A stretch of 64,000 nucleotides of DNA from Erpobdella octoculata (lineage: Eukaryota; Annelida; Clitellata; Hirudinida; Erpobdellidae), in assembly GCA_963978895.1 (NCBI GenBank), contig OZ022239.1, forward strand, positions 15,845,470 through 15,909,469, given 5' to 3'. A program made the translations under genes and the position numbers. How positions within the stretch are numbered: position 1 is the first letter of the stretch; each line of letters opens with the position of its first letter. Below the pieces are notes generated by a model. The model worked only from the letters and a program-made list of their open reading frames with translations. It was not told the origin of the DNA and searched no databases. Of the stretch, positions 37,758 to 52,700 are shown in pieces.

Positions 37758-40700
37758 CTGTTTTATGTAGAATAAACTAGAATTAATTTATCAGAGCAAA
37801 ACAACCATAATATTATGTTAACTTAAATTAAAGCTCAACATTTTTAATCCAACTTCCTTTCTTACCCTTCTTATTGGTCTCTTCTGTTTGATTTTTAAAC
37901 AGTTTAAACTCACCAAGCAAGCACTACGCAAATTAGACGTAAACAATATTTTTTTTAAAAACGAATTTTTAAAACCAATGCTCTTATATGTAATTAAAAC
38001 ACAAATTTTGCAATCAATTTTTTCTTATATTACTCTTTTATTTTATATTAAAGTCGAAATATCTTAATTATATCGAACTATATTAATTATATCGAAATAT
38101 TGAAATTAATTAAAATTAACTAAATTAATTGACTTATTGTAAAACTAATAATTGAATATTGCATTGTCTTCTATTTTGAGCATGTATGCAAAATTTGAAA
38201 AAAATCTATCATCAGGAAGTGACTCAAAAATTGATTGCAAGATTTGAAACAGACAGAGAAACAGACCGACAGAGAAACAGAGACGACGAGTTAATAAAAG
38301 CATTGGTAAAAACAACAAATCTATGTCTATAATGACCAACCTGTAATATAACTATGATGTCCTTTAGATGCTGACCTGAATCAGATGCCAACTCTGCTGA
38401 CCTGGAAATAAAAGGATTTTTTAAATATGACTTTTTTCATAATTAAGCAACAAAGATTTAATGGATATGATTCCCACATCAATCCATTCAACACCAATTA
38501 CATAAATCACCAGTTTTTCACAAATCCTTTATATTTTGTAATTAGTCAGCTTTAAAGTTCTTCCCAATCCTTTTTTTTTATAATTATAAGCCTATAAAAT
38601 AAGAGCACTTTGACCACAGTTTTTTAATACCTGGTATGTGAAGATGAAAATATGAGACAATTTTGAATCACTATGAAAAATGGGTTTTTATATGAATCTT
38701 TGATTTGAAAAATTAATTTTTGCTCTTTTTAATGAATTTAAAAACTGATGGTTTTATTTATTTGACAAAAATTTGTAATTTCTTTTAATTTTAAATTACT
38801 TTATTTTTTTTTAATTGTATCCAATAGATCTGAAAATCTAATAGAATCAACAATTCAATACACCAAATTTTAGCGTTATTGAACGACGGGAAGTATGCTT
38901 TTTAAAGCGTCAAAAAATAGCAAGCCACAGCTCGATCAGTCAAGCACAGAAGCAAGCAAACACTGCAAAGTTATTATAAAGAATTTAATAACTTTGATCT
39001 GAAAATTTAATAAAATGCACTATCATCGACAACAATTCAATACACCAAATTTCTATTAGATTGAATGATGTGAAGTATGCAAGCAAGCAGACATGGTGAA
39101 GTTAATATAAAGAATTTAAAATAAATAAATAACAAGCAAATAAAAACCTGTGATTGATTAATCTTGTTTCTCTCAGAAGGTCTCTAAACTCCTGTTTAGC
39201 TTTTAGCCTCCTCTGAACAATGTACTCATCAAATTCCTTTTCTCGTTTCTATAGAAAACAAATTATAACCATTACTTCTATTGCCGATCATTATAATAAT
39301 AAACTCAATATTTAGCCAGGAATCCACAATTACAATAACTTCACCAATTCTAATTACAACTGTCAATAAAATCCACCGACTTTCTCATGAGACGAGAATC
39401 TGGTACATCTTGGATCGTCCCGGATCTGCTTTCTGATTTCCTTCCAAGTGGCTGATAGAGATCCTGCGAGAGTCTCATCTAACAACTTATGGAATGCCAT
39501 CTTGTTCTTCTTGGATAGATGTGAGATGTGCTCCTCAAAAAGTTCTTCTTTTTCTGATTTGTCCAAGTACTTGGCCAAACCCCACCTGTGATCCTTCTTC
39601 AAGTTATGACGAGTCTCGCGCCAAGACACGTCGGCACTTCTAACCTGAAAAAAATCCAGTTATCTCAAACGACTATGAAGACATACATTTTATGGTTGCT
39701 ATACTTTGACTCCTGAATTTACTGACAGCAACAAACAACAACTAAACAAAGGTGATGCTAGTTATTGTGTCAACAACAGCAGACATGAACCAACCATATC
39801 GGCCATGAGGGCTTTGAAATGTTGAATGGATTCCTCTCTCATGTGTGATTTTCTCTCTTTATCTCTCTCCATAAGTGATGCATACAGTGACTCCTGAACC
39901 ACTTTCTCTCTCTCTCTCAAACTTGCCTGGACTCTATCATGTCTCTCCTTCTCTTTCTTCTTCACCTCGTCCACTTCCTGCTGAAAATTCATTAAAAAAA
40001 TTACCATAATTTTCACTTCATTTTTTGGTTAGTATTTATAATATTTTGTTTTAGGTAAATAAATACCTTTTCTTTCTTTTCAATAAAATAAAAACAGAAC
40101 AAAGCAAAAAATATGAAAACATTTAAAGAGTTGTTTTATTTAAAGGACGAGTTGTTACACAACTGAATATACGTCTACACTTGAAATTTAATATAGGATC
40201 TAGCAACAACTCAAAACTCACATGCAGCACAAATTGTAAAACATTACAAAATTGCCGACACTGCTACGTAGTCCATAACAGGTTCCTTTATGAAATTCTA
40301 ATTTAGATTACCTTTTGAATAAACAGATTCAAATTCATATGAATAAAATAAAAAAATATTAACTCACATCATCAAGATATTCCCCCTCATCGCTACCACC
40401 TCCATTATTGTGGATCGATTTGCAGAGCTCCTTGTACCACTGCTCGCAATGGCTCGGGTGGTCAAGAACTATTCGGTATCTGGTTAATTACAAATAAATT
40501 GACTAATTATTAAAAACAATTATTGAAAACTTATTGAAATCAGCAGTCCATTCTATGAAGATAACCAAATTGAAAATAGAATTATTTTAGAAACAAAGAA
40601 CAATTTACAACAGTGAAAAACCAAACAGTTATCAATTTCTAAAGTTTTGCATAAATTTTAACAACATCTGATACCTGGAGTCTGTCTGAAGATATGTTCT

Positions 40701-43700
40701 CGCATCGGACCAGTAATTTCCGGGCATGAGAAGATTAGTTGGTACTTTGTCCCTCAACATGTGATTGAAATCTCTTTTGGCCTGTTAATTATGATGATGA
40801 ATGAATGCTAGAAATCAAATAATAATAATAATAATAACTTACATGTACAATGTTCATGTCTTACAAAACAACAAATTCTTTATATACTTGGAAAAGGTCA
40901 AAATTGACTCTTAAGAAAAATAGATGCTAAGATTGTCTAGATAATTAAACAAAACATGACGTTTCGGTTTCCATGTGAAACAAAAACAACATAAAAATGA
41001 AGCTTTCGACTATCCCGATTGGATCTCATCATTAACAAGTGAAAGTTGATTTAAAAAATTAAAAACACGCTTAGAAAATTTCATAGTGACATCATATTAT
41101 AAAAATATTACCCCAGTGAATAGTAAACAAAATATGTTTGTAGTTACTACGACGATGAAAGTTTTTGTCGTCTTTATTAATATGCTTATTTAATTTATTT
41201 AAAAATTTTTTGTTTTTTTATTATTAGTTTTGTTTAATTAAACTATAATTTTTTTTAAGCGGGCAAATTTTATAACGATCTTCCGAACTTAAAAACATCC
41301 GCAGACATCCCGTGGACATCCGAACAAGTGAAAGTTAATAAAAGCATGTAAAACTAAAACTATCAACTATCCCGATTAGAACTCATCATTAGAAAAACAA
41401 AACCACCGTTTACAAAATTATGATCAAAATAAACAATAAGTCACCTGATCAAGAGCACTCTTAGAGTCTGATTTCTCTTTCTTTCTCAATTCAACAATGA
41501 ATTCATTAAAGAGAACTTCTCTCTCCTTCATCTTCTCCACCGATTTGAACCTTTCGTCCCGACTGAACTTTGAGCAAAACTCAAGAAACGACCATCTGTT
41601 TCAAACAGAAATCATCATCATTACTGTTACAAATCATCATCATATTTGCTGTCACAAATTATCATCATATTTGCTGTCACAAATTATCATCATATTTGCT
41701 GTCACAAATTATCATCATATTTGCTGTTACACATCATCATTTGCTGTCACAAATTATTATCATATTTGCTGTCACAAATCATCATTTGCTGTCACAAATC
41801 ATCATTTGCTGTCACAAATCATCATTTGCTGTCACAAATCATCATTTGCTGTAACAAATCATCATTTGCTGTCACAAATCATCATTTGCTGTCACAAATT
41901 ATTATCATATTTGCTGTCACAAATTATTATCATATTTGCTGTCACAAATTATTATCATATTTGCTGTCACAAATTATTATCATATTTGCTGTCACAAATT
42001 ATTATCATATTTGCTGTCACAAATTATTATCATATTTACTGTCACAAATTATTATCATATTTGCTGTCACAAGTCATATATTTACTGTCATACAAATCAT
42101 CATCATCATGTTTGCTGTCGCACTGATTTATGATCATGACAACCAATAATACAAGTAATATGATTTTAATTATTATTAATATTCAAGGCTGTCATCATCA
42201 TCATAATCGACACCAATTTTCAACTGCTTCCAAACAAACCTCCCACTCATGTTGGCATCCTGTAGAAGTTTTTTAAACTCCTCTTTCTTCAACTTCATCT
42301 TTTCCAACTTTTCCTTCCTTTCCTGATCACACCTGGTCCTCAAGTACTGCTCGAAAGCAGTTCTTCTATCCTTGGCTGGTAAGAGAAGATAACGCGGGTC
42401 AAAAACCAGTTTGGGCAGTTCTTTCTCCCAGGTCGAAAAAGCAGAAACCTTACAAGAGCAATTGGAAAAGTTGAAGAAATGAAAACAAGTTAAAATGAAG
42501 CCTAATAAATTAACAAGAACGTGCTCACCTCTTTTTCGGCCAACAGTTCCATAAACTTCTGCAATTTGTCTTCATTCGATGATTTGTCTGCTCCTTGATC
42601 TTCTTTGGATGCTTTTGTATTCTGCTTTCCTGGTGATGGATGGATAAAATTTGGATCAAAGAAGTTGTGATGCTGCTCCTGTTCCATGTGGGCTGGATTG
42701 AATACACCTGAATGGGCTGGAACTGGAAATCCTGGTGGGAAATTCGATGGGAAGGAAGGAGGGAAAGAGGGTAGATGCCCTGGGAAGAATGGTGTAGGGT
42801 TGAACTGAGGTTGGGATGAGCTGTCATTAAGTCTGCAAGAAACATTGAATGTAAAGAAATTAAAAAGAACTTTAAAACTAAGAAAAAAAACAACTCACTT
42901 GAGCTTTTTTGTCGCTGGTTCTTCTGGTTTCTTAGTAGCTTCAATTTTTATTGATTCTGCAAATAAAACACTTATTGTTAAGATCTATTTATATAATTTC
43001 CCGGGCTCACTCATTAATTCAGAGCCTCGCTGTAAAACTCAGTGGTGCACCCAGGGGGGGGGTTTGGAGTTCTCCCCCACAAATTTTTTTTATTGTTTAA
43101 AATATATTAATAAAATATAATAAAATTATATATTAATAAACCGGTTTGAGTGTTGATAAAAACACAGAAAGGTTGATGTTAAAATTCCTATGATTGCTTG
43201 CAAGTTGATCATTGGGTAGATTAAAGGAGTCAACGAGGGTGTTATTTGATTATAATATAACTATAAACGTGTAATCAGACATTTAAAAACACAGGCTCTT
43301 GTCACCAGAACCTAGTCTCAATATAAATAGGTCTACTGGAATGACAGACGATTATGTTAGCGAATGTATATCGTTTATAACAAATATTACGTTACATTTA
43401 AATTTAAGAATAATGAAAACTACCTTGCGTGGGTGGATCTTCTGTCAACCACTTCTCCACATCAGTACGACCCCTCAGTTCTAATGGGCATTCCCACAGA
43501 GAGACACTGGTGCTTGGATTATGGAAAAATATTTTGCCATCTTTTGTCCAAACCATGCACCTGGAGAGCAAATACGATTTGAAATTATAAATTATTCAAC
43601 AAAATAATAAACCGTCTATATAAATACGACAAAATTTAGTAGCACAAACCATGGGGTAGCAGGCACAGCCCTGTTAAAGATTGGCTTGCTTGCTTCCTGT

Positions 43701-46700
43701 AGTTTTTTCTTCTTTTTCTCTTCTTCTTCAGCTGCTTTAGCATCGGCTTTTGCTTTTTGTTCTTCCTCTGCACTTAAAATTTGTGCTTCAACCTCTGACT
43801 GACAAACCTGATTCAATAAAAAAAGCAAATCGATAACTTTCATAAAAGAATATTTGGCAGTTACACCACCGAGAATAATATGCAGTCCGATCCTAGAAAA
43901 TATTAATCAGTCACATTAGCTTGCAAGGGTAGTCTCCAGGGATCACAACAGCTTTTTACAGAGAATGTGAATGTAGAAACACAAGATACATATTTTAATA
44001 AAAATCCAACTACACAAAAATGTAAAACTATTAAAAAAAAGCAATTGAAACTTATTGGAAAAAAAATTAATTTTGAAACCTCCGGTTGCTGGTTGTCAGG
44101 GTTACCGTGTTTATGTCCGCTGATCATCACGTACATTTGTCTCTCTGAATGAAAAATAAAATATCTGGTTAAAAGTTAAACATTTCATCAGAGGTCACAA
44201 CAATTAACAAATAATTTTAGATTAATTAATAATTAGGTAGATGGTAAAGAACAACAAAGAAACATGCTAAACATACGAAACAAACGAGTGAAATAATAAA
44301 CTAAATAAAACAAAAACTCAATGAATTACAATTTATCAAGTTTACTTTCTATAATAAAATAAAAATTCAAAAAGTTAAAAAAAAGCACTAACCTCGATAA
44401 TCCTTTAGCACTTGTGGTATGTCCCACGTGGACTCCATAGACCTTGAATTGTAATAGTACACCCTGCCATACTCATTTATATGCTCTGACCATTCAAGAG
44501 CCATTCTTTCCAGGTTCTGATGATCCAATATGGTGGGAATTTGAGGGAAGAAATATAATTTATGTATTATTTATTACCTTATTTTTTCCATTAAATTTTC
44601 AGAATTCAATGACATAATCATGCTCTTACTTTTAATAAGTAAAGAGCTAATCGTAAATATAGCAAAAACTAGTCTCAGAATACGCAACTCTTGTTACGAT
44701 CTTGCCGAGCCTATATTGTAGGAGGAAAAATTCAGAGTGATTTAAAGTGAATAAAAGTGAATTCAAATATAATTATTTAAATTTAAAGATAGTTGAAGAG
44801 TTTTTACCTTGTCCATGTATGGAATATTAAAGTGATGTTGATGTGGTGGTTGCTGTTGTTGTTGATGAGGATATTGAAAACTTGAATGGCTTTTAGCTGC
44901 AAAAAATAAAATTAAATATTAAAAACATGCCTGCCTTCGCTGAAAAATAAAAATATGCAAATAAGAAATGAACAAATTATACTGTTCTCTTGACAATTGA
45001 AACAAGAACATACCCGAGCAACGTTCTTCACCATCTATTTATCCTCTTTTTTTAATCCAAGAAATATCAACGATAAAACTTAAATTAGACAGAAAAAAAG
45101 AAAAATACAACAAATGACAAAAAGAATTTCAGATCCGAAACCCACCCGAGGAGCCATTAATCTCTTCATTCGATTCTGCGACATTAGTTACAGCTGTGGC
45201 TGCCGAAGTAGGCACTACCGATGAGTCATCCTTGTTTTCAACACTTCCTTGATTTAAATCGGAGCCACCAGCATCTGGGGAACCATCCTGCTGATGGGTC
45301 AGTGTCCAGAGTGGAGGTGATCCAGACAGATAGTCAGAATCCATGTCGAGATTTTCCAAATCTGGTTGATTGCTGGTCATTGGATTTCCTCCTTTTTCTG
45401 TGCTTTGTTGTGATGACTTTGTAGTTACAATAGGATTAGCACTGGGCTGCTGTTCCAATAAATCATCCGATTTTACGACCGAACTTGAAGTGCCGACGAA
45501 ACTCGGGTTTGGTTCTCCTGTACAAAAGATTAAAAATATATACAAAACTATAAAAATATTTAATAAAATAAATTATTCAAAAATTGAAAATAACAATGTC
45601 TAACAAGTACAATAACAGAAATTATTAAGATGGAAGTATCATTGAAATATCATATCAATCAAACCACTTGTGCTGTTTTCTCCTGTTTTGCCTATCAAAT
45701 TCATATTGACATTCTGAGAGGCAGCCAGCGACTCAAACTCTGCCTGTGTCATCACTCTAGCACTGGTTGGTTTTGTCCAGGAAGTTTCTCTTGTTTTAGA
45801 GTGGTAGTAATACAACTGCAATGGTAAAATTATTTTTATCTAAAACAGTTTCAACATTTGTTGATGTGCGATCAGAGCTATAGTTCAAGACTTTAAGAGG
45901 CTGCCAATCTAACGAACCAAAATATGAATTTAAATGCTAAAATTTGTTATAAAATGTAATTAAATTTTACCAAACTCCATTTAATACAAATAAATTACTT
46001 AGGTAGTTTACAAGATTGTAACTAGAGAGTCTATGAATGTCATGTCACGCAACTGGAAACTACAGTTTCATTAACCATTGAATGTGCCTACACGAGTAGG
46101 GTTTATGAAAAAATGAAACCTTAAATCCTTTTATATATTCTCCACAGAAATGAATTAATAATAATAAAATTAACAAACAAAAATATTTTACTTTTCCGTC
46201 AGAAGAGGAAGTTTCAATCCACAAATCTGGACTTGTGTTTCTGTTATTGCTTGTCTGTTGTAGAGCCACAGACGGTGAGGGAAGATACGGGAACGTTCCG
46301 AATCCCGGGGGAGGCATATCTTGGTAGAACATGGGTGGTGCCAGCGAAGCTCTCTAGTTAAAAATAAAAAAAATCGTATTTGATAATAAAAGCAAACACA
46401 ACTTATTAAAACATTATGAGAGAAATTTGGATAAGGCATGTTCTTCCTACTCAAGTTGTTTCAAATTAAACAAGTTAACCCACAACTTGTTTTCAGAACA
46501 TGTATTTGCATGTTTGGTGGCAAAATGTTCATTAGGATTTACACAAATTCAAAAATTAGCCAACATTATTATTATTATTCCCAGAGATGAAAAAAAAATT
46601 GTAATTAATAAATAACAAGTTGCCAACTAATTCACATTTCAGACCTCTAGCAAGTCTAATTAGAAGATTTTTCTCAACAGACAGCAGCTAAGTAGAGCTA

Positions 46701-49700
46701 AGCAAATGCATGTAAAATAACTAAAACTACCAAACTGTGTGACCTGTAATAAAAATTTGTAATAGCACTGCAATACTATGAAGTGGGATAACTCAATCTT
46801 ACACTAGAAAACAACTCTTCATTGTACAGCTGAGATACAAATATTAAATACCACAGTTCTAGGACAAAATATCACTAGACAAAATATTGTAGACAGAAAG
46901 ATTTGTTATATAATAACAATTTTTCACAACAGTTTGTCCAATTAAATTTTGTTAGGCCACCGATATTACAAATCAGATAATCTCAATAATTGTAATCTTT
47001 TGTCATTGTTGAACTTTTTCTTGAAATCGACAAAACATTTGATAAAAATTATAATTACACATTATGAATCAACAAAATAAAATGAACACTGACATTTCTT
47101 TGCATCATGTGTGGAGGTGGGTGGACAAATTGAGGAGGCACTGGCATTGCACCCCCATGAGTAGGGGGCATGAAAAAGGGTGGTCTTATGCTCCCTTGTG
47201 AATTCTCTCCAGTTGAGATGCTTCCTGGCAAACCTATGAGGTGAATAAACATATTTCTTAAGCATAAAACTAATTAAAAGGATAATAAAAATTGATAATG
47301 AGCTGTAAGTATTTAGCAGTTTTGTTTTCTGGCACAGAAAAATATCAGTCATGCTCTAATAATAATAAGAAAACATGTAATTTGTTGGTTATAAAAACAC
47401 ATGAGACTGCTTTGATTTGAATTATAAAATGTATTAATTCAAAAAAAAAAAAACTAACCTGGAACATTCAAGTTGGGTGGAAACATCCCCATAGCAGGGG
47501 GGAAAGAAAATGGTGGGATGGAAGAAAAGAGTGCACTTGGTGGCTGATCAACTGGTGGGTGTGGCTGTGGGTAACTCACAGGTGGTGCAGCTATAGTCTG
47601 TTTCTTGAAAGTTGTCGTCTGTATTGGACTATGACTAAAAACAAAAAAAATGTCTTTTAATTTTGAATCCAAGCTTGTAAGCAGAAATTGACGTGTAATT
47701 TGAAGTATGTTGTATAATATGCTTATATTGATTTATTTTAGAACTTGCTTTTTCTAAAAATTATATTTGATAAAATTATATATAATCATATTTGTTTGAT
47801 ATTATAAATAAATTCATCTGTGCCTGACTCTGGTGAAGACATGGACATTGATCATTTAGCTTCTGGTTTATTATTGCAGTTGGTCTTTACCCTTTGTAGC
47901 AAAAGTGGAAGATCAAAATCTGATGTTTGATCAGTTTTACCATTTGCAAATAAACCACACAAACTGAAAGAACAATTTTACAAGCACTGCCAAAAGCCTA
48001 TTGGTGCCACAAAAAAATCTGAACTGGTTTTCCAACATCTGCTATTTTGTTCCAAGTTATCTATATATATAAAAGAACATGTCCTGACTGACTGACTGAC
48101 TGACAGATGACTGACTGATAATCAACGCCGAGCTCAAACGCCTCATCCTAGGAACGTGAAATTTGGAACTTATATTACTTTTATAGCGTAAACATCCGCT
48201 AAGAAAGGATTTTTGAAAATTTTGCTCCTGAGGGGAAAAAACTGAAAAACAAACTTTTTTCTAAAACAATGTATATCTCGAAAACCAAAAATGAGGAGAT
48301 TTTGAAATTTGGTTTATAGATTTTTTTTGAAAAATAAAAAGATACGTGTTTCACCATTTTTTGAAAATTCGGTTTCCCGGACCTCAAATGTGGGTTGGAA
48401 AATTGGGTTATTTGGTTTTTAAAGTAGCTTCTACTCAAAAACTGTTACTGCTACAGGAGTAAAAATTAGTATTTAGTTTCTACTCCAAAAATAATGAAAC
48501 ACGTGTTTTAGCATTTTTTGAAAATTTGGTTTCCAGGACTTCAAATGTGGGGTGGAAAATAGGGCTAATTGTCTTCTATAGTAACTGCTACTCAAAAACA
48601 GTAAATACCACAGATGTAAAAATTATTATTTAGTTTCTTTTCTAAAAATAAAGATATACGTGCTTCACCATTTTTTACAAATTTGGTTTCCCGGACCTCA
48701 AATGTGGGTTGGAAAATTGGGTTATTTGGTTTTTAAAGTAGCTTCTACTCAAAAACTGTTAATGTTACAAAAGTAAAAATTAGTATTTAGTTTCTACTCT
48801 AAAAATAATGATATACGGGTTTCACAATTTATTGAAAATTTGGTTTCCAGGACTTCAAATGTGGGGTGGAAAATAGAGTTATTTGGTTTTTAAAGTAACT
48901 GCTACTCAACAACTGTAATTGCCACAGATGTAAAAATTAAAAAAAAAAAAGATATACGTGTTTCATCATTTTTTGGGTTATTTGGTTTTTAAAGTAGCTG
49001 CTACTCAAAAACTGTTAATGCTACAGAAGTAAAAATTAGTATTTAGTTTCTACTCCAAAAATAATGAAATACGTGTTTTAGCATTTTTGAAAATTTGGTT
49101 TCCAGGACCTCAAATGTGGGGTGGAAATAAGGGTTATTTGATTTCAAAATAACTGCTACTCACAAACTGTAAGTGCTAAAAATGTAAAAATTGGTATTTT
49201 GAAGTTTTGTGCCGGTTAAAAGTAGCTAAGTCCAGTTTATCATCGGCCGGGCCAAGCCGTTATTTTAGAGTCTTCACACGGGCCAGGCCAAACCTTAAAT
49301 CAAAGTGGGACGGGCCGAGGCTTTTCACTAAGTATATAGATATTTTAGTGATTTTAGGGTCTTCAGTTTGGCCGGGCTAAACCTGAGGTCAAGGTGGGAC
49401 GGGCCGAAGTTTTTCATCAAGTATATAGAACTTCTAGGCCTGTAAAAATGGGCCGGGCCTAATTCAGACGGGCTGTGCCGGGCCAGGAGTTTGGGTTTTT
49501 AAAACGGGCTGGGCTAATTTGTCGACGGGCCGAGCCGAGACCTAAAAAAAGGATCTCTACTATGGATGCACGGTTCAAACTCTCTAATTTCATGCGAGCG
49601 AAGCCGCTACGGGCACTGCTAGTCTATATATATAAAAGAACATGTCCTGACTGACTGACTGACTGATAATCAACGCCGAGCTCAAACGCCTCATCCTAGG

Positions 49701-52700
49701 AACGTGAAATTTGGAACTTATATTACTTTTATAGCGTAAACATCCGCTAAGAAAGGATTTTTGAAAATTTTGCTCCTGAGGGGAAAAAACTGGAAAACAA
49801 ACTTTTTTCTAAAACAATGTATATCTCGAAAACCAAAAATGAGGAGATTTTGAAATTTGGTATATAGATTCTTTTTGAAAAATAAAAAGATACGTGTTTC
49901 ACCATTTTTTGAAAATTCGGTTTCCCGGACCTCAAATGTGGGTTGGAAAATTGGGTTATTTGGTTTTTAAAGTAGCTTCTACTCAAAAACTGTTAATGCT
50001 ACGGAAGTAAAAATTAGTATTTAGTTTCTACTCCAAAAATTATGAAATACGTGTTTTAGCATTTTTTGAAAATTTGGTTTCCAGGACTTCAAATGTGGGG
50101 TGGAAAATAGGGCTAATTGTCTTTTATAGTAACTGCTACTCATAAACAGTAAATACCACAGATGTAAAAATTATTATTTAGTTTCTTTTCTAAAAATAAA
50201 GATATACGTGTTTCACCATTTTTTACAGATTTGGTTTCCCGGACCTCAAATGTGGGTTGGAAAATTGGGTTATTTGGTTTTTAAAGTAGCTTCTACTCAA
50301 AAACTGTTAATGCTACAAAAGTAAAAATTAGTATTTAGTTTCTACTCTAAAATAATGATATACGGGTTTCACAATTTTTTAAAAATTTGGTTTCCAGGAC
50401 TTCAAATGTGGGGTGGAAAATAGGGTTATTTGGTTTTTAAAGTAACTGCTACTCAACAACTGTAATTGCCACAGATGTAAAAATTAATACTTAGTATCTA
50501 CTCAAAAAAAAAGATATACGTGTTTCATCATTTTTTGGGTTATTTGGTTTTTAAAGTAGCTGCTACTCAAAAACTGTTAATGCTACAGAAGTAAAAATTA
50601 GTATTTAGTTTCTACTCCAAAAATAATGAAATACGTGTTTTAGCATTTTTTGAAAATTTGGTTTCCAGGACCTCAAATGTGGGGTGGAAATAAGGGCTGG
50701 GCTAATTTGTCGACGGGCCGAGCCGAGACCTAAAAAAATGATCTCTACTATGGATGCACGGTTCAAACTCTCTAATTTCATGCGAGCGAAGCCGCTACGG
50801 GCACTGCTAGTGAGACTATATGCCAAGAATTACTATCGAAGATCTGTTGGATTGGTTCATTGAAGGGAAACAAAGCCAAAATAATTTATTGGTTGGTAAT
50901 TTAGAAGCAGAAAAGAAGACAACAGCTAGAGCCAGAACAGTGCCTTTGGCCTGAAAGCAGCATTGCTCTGGATTTATCAGAAAATTAAAAAAAAAGCAAC
51001 AGATCAAGCTCATTAAAGATTTTTTTTTAATTCCGGACTTACAAAGCAGTGACAGGATTATAATGAAAAGCATGTTCGTTTATTTTTGTGCAAGTGGAGG
51101 ACAACAATTTACAAAAGCCTTTAACATTTGATATCATGGTGTGGGCTATTAGCTTGACTAAAGGTATACTAGTAAAAAGTTAAAACATAAACTTTGTGAG
51201 GAACTGGAAGAATATCCTTGGAACAAGGAGATTCCATCTCACAAAAATAAAAACAACATTTTCCTAATTTTTAGAATTTTCCATTCTAAATGGCTAAATC
51301 AGCTGACTTCAGAAACAGTAAATAAATAAGTTTTTGTGAAGACCAATATACATATACACCAGCTTGATGAAAGCGCAGCAACTTCCTTTATCAGAGAAGA
51401 CAAGGAACAGCCAGAAAACGATCCAAACAGAAATTTTTTGATTTTTTTTGCCACAGTATTGTTGGCTTTCAATAAAATTGTTTTTCACATACTTGAACAA
51501 CTTCAAATAATTGATTAAAAAAGATAAAAACTATTAAAACTCAAATAAAATTTTTAAAAATCATTCTTATTTATATTTTTAAATCTTTGGTTTCGGCCAG
51601 TCCTGGACGCATTTTCGCCAATGTCCGACGGTATGAGACAGGGAGACAAATACTATCATCTGATTGGATAGTTTTAAATGACTAGGTCACATACAACCAT
51701 AGATATCTATTCATATTTGCATACATAATGCTCTTGAAGCTTGCTAATATTTTCGTTTGAAATTTTTTTTATTTTGGTCAAATTAACTTTTACACTTTTA
51801 TTTAGAAACAACTATACATAATTTTATGATTAATAATAATTTTTATTTAAAATTAACATGATTGTAGTATTTATGGACTGTAGGCCATAAGTTATTTACA
51901 GCTGAAAATTATTTTTATACTATTTTAATACTATTTTAATGCTATTGTTTTAATACTATTTTTATTGATACTTATAATAGTTTTTACAATCATTCTAATA
52001 TTTGTATTGAGCCATTTAGACATAAAAGGCCATACACATTTTTGTATCTACTTTGATATAGGTTGTCTCCACAATTATTCATTTACAACTGCCATTGCCA
52101 TATACACCAAATAAAAGCTTGCTGGACATGTAACATTAAAGTATTCAAGACCTTTTGTCATGTTTCTGTTGCAGATAACTGAATAACTCAGCTAATCTGA
52201 CATGCATATGAAAAAACTAACAAATTTAAGTTACTAACAAAAATTTAGACATTTTTAAACTAATGCAACATTTTTAGGTTTCAAATGTATTATGAGTAAC
52301 ATGACATTTTAGATTTAGATGAATAAAAATCATTAAAAAATTATCAGTTTTATTGATTTCTTTGATTTTAATTGAGAACAACAGTTGAGAACTATTCAGC
52401 TTTATTATATTACAAAATTATCTCAGTTCTTGATTATGAGGCCAATATAAAAAATTAAAACATAATTATTTCTGCCCTAATAACTGGGAAGTCAAATAAT
52501 TAAACAACACTGAATACTGAAATATTGTCAACTAAAGACAATTCATGAATTTATTAAAACAAATAATGTTAGAGTTTGAACTTTGAAGAAATATTTTGGA
52601 TCAAAGCAATGAAGCACAATTTTTTCACGTTGTTTTGCTTATGTGTCTGTTTGTTTAGGTCTTAAAGAAATCAGTGTTACTATGCACTCTTATCACATGC

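Noticed and set aside
41000..41400. Penelope-like or other retroelement tail ('ctatcccgattagaactcat' seen twice)
   Set aside because: Two related short blocks are present, but no reverse transcriptase, ribozyme or clear boundary could be seen.
41617..42125. CRISPR-like array of regularly spaced repeats
   Set aside because: No unique spacers; units are contiguous tandem copies in a eukaryotic intron.
41497..42149. Large open frames over 41.5-42.1 kb
   Set aside because: Read through the 20/25-bp minisatellite in a TCERG1 intron. Only 41445-41595 on the opposite strand is exonic.
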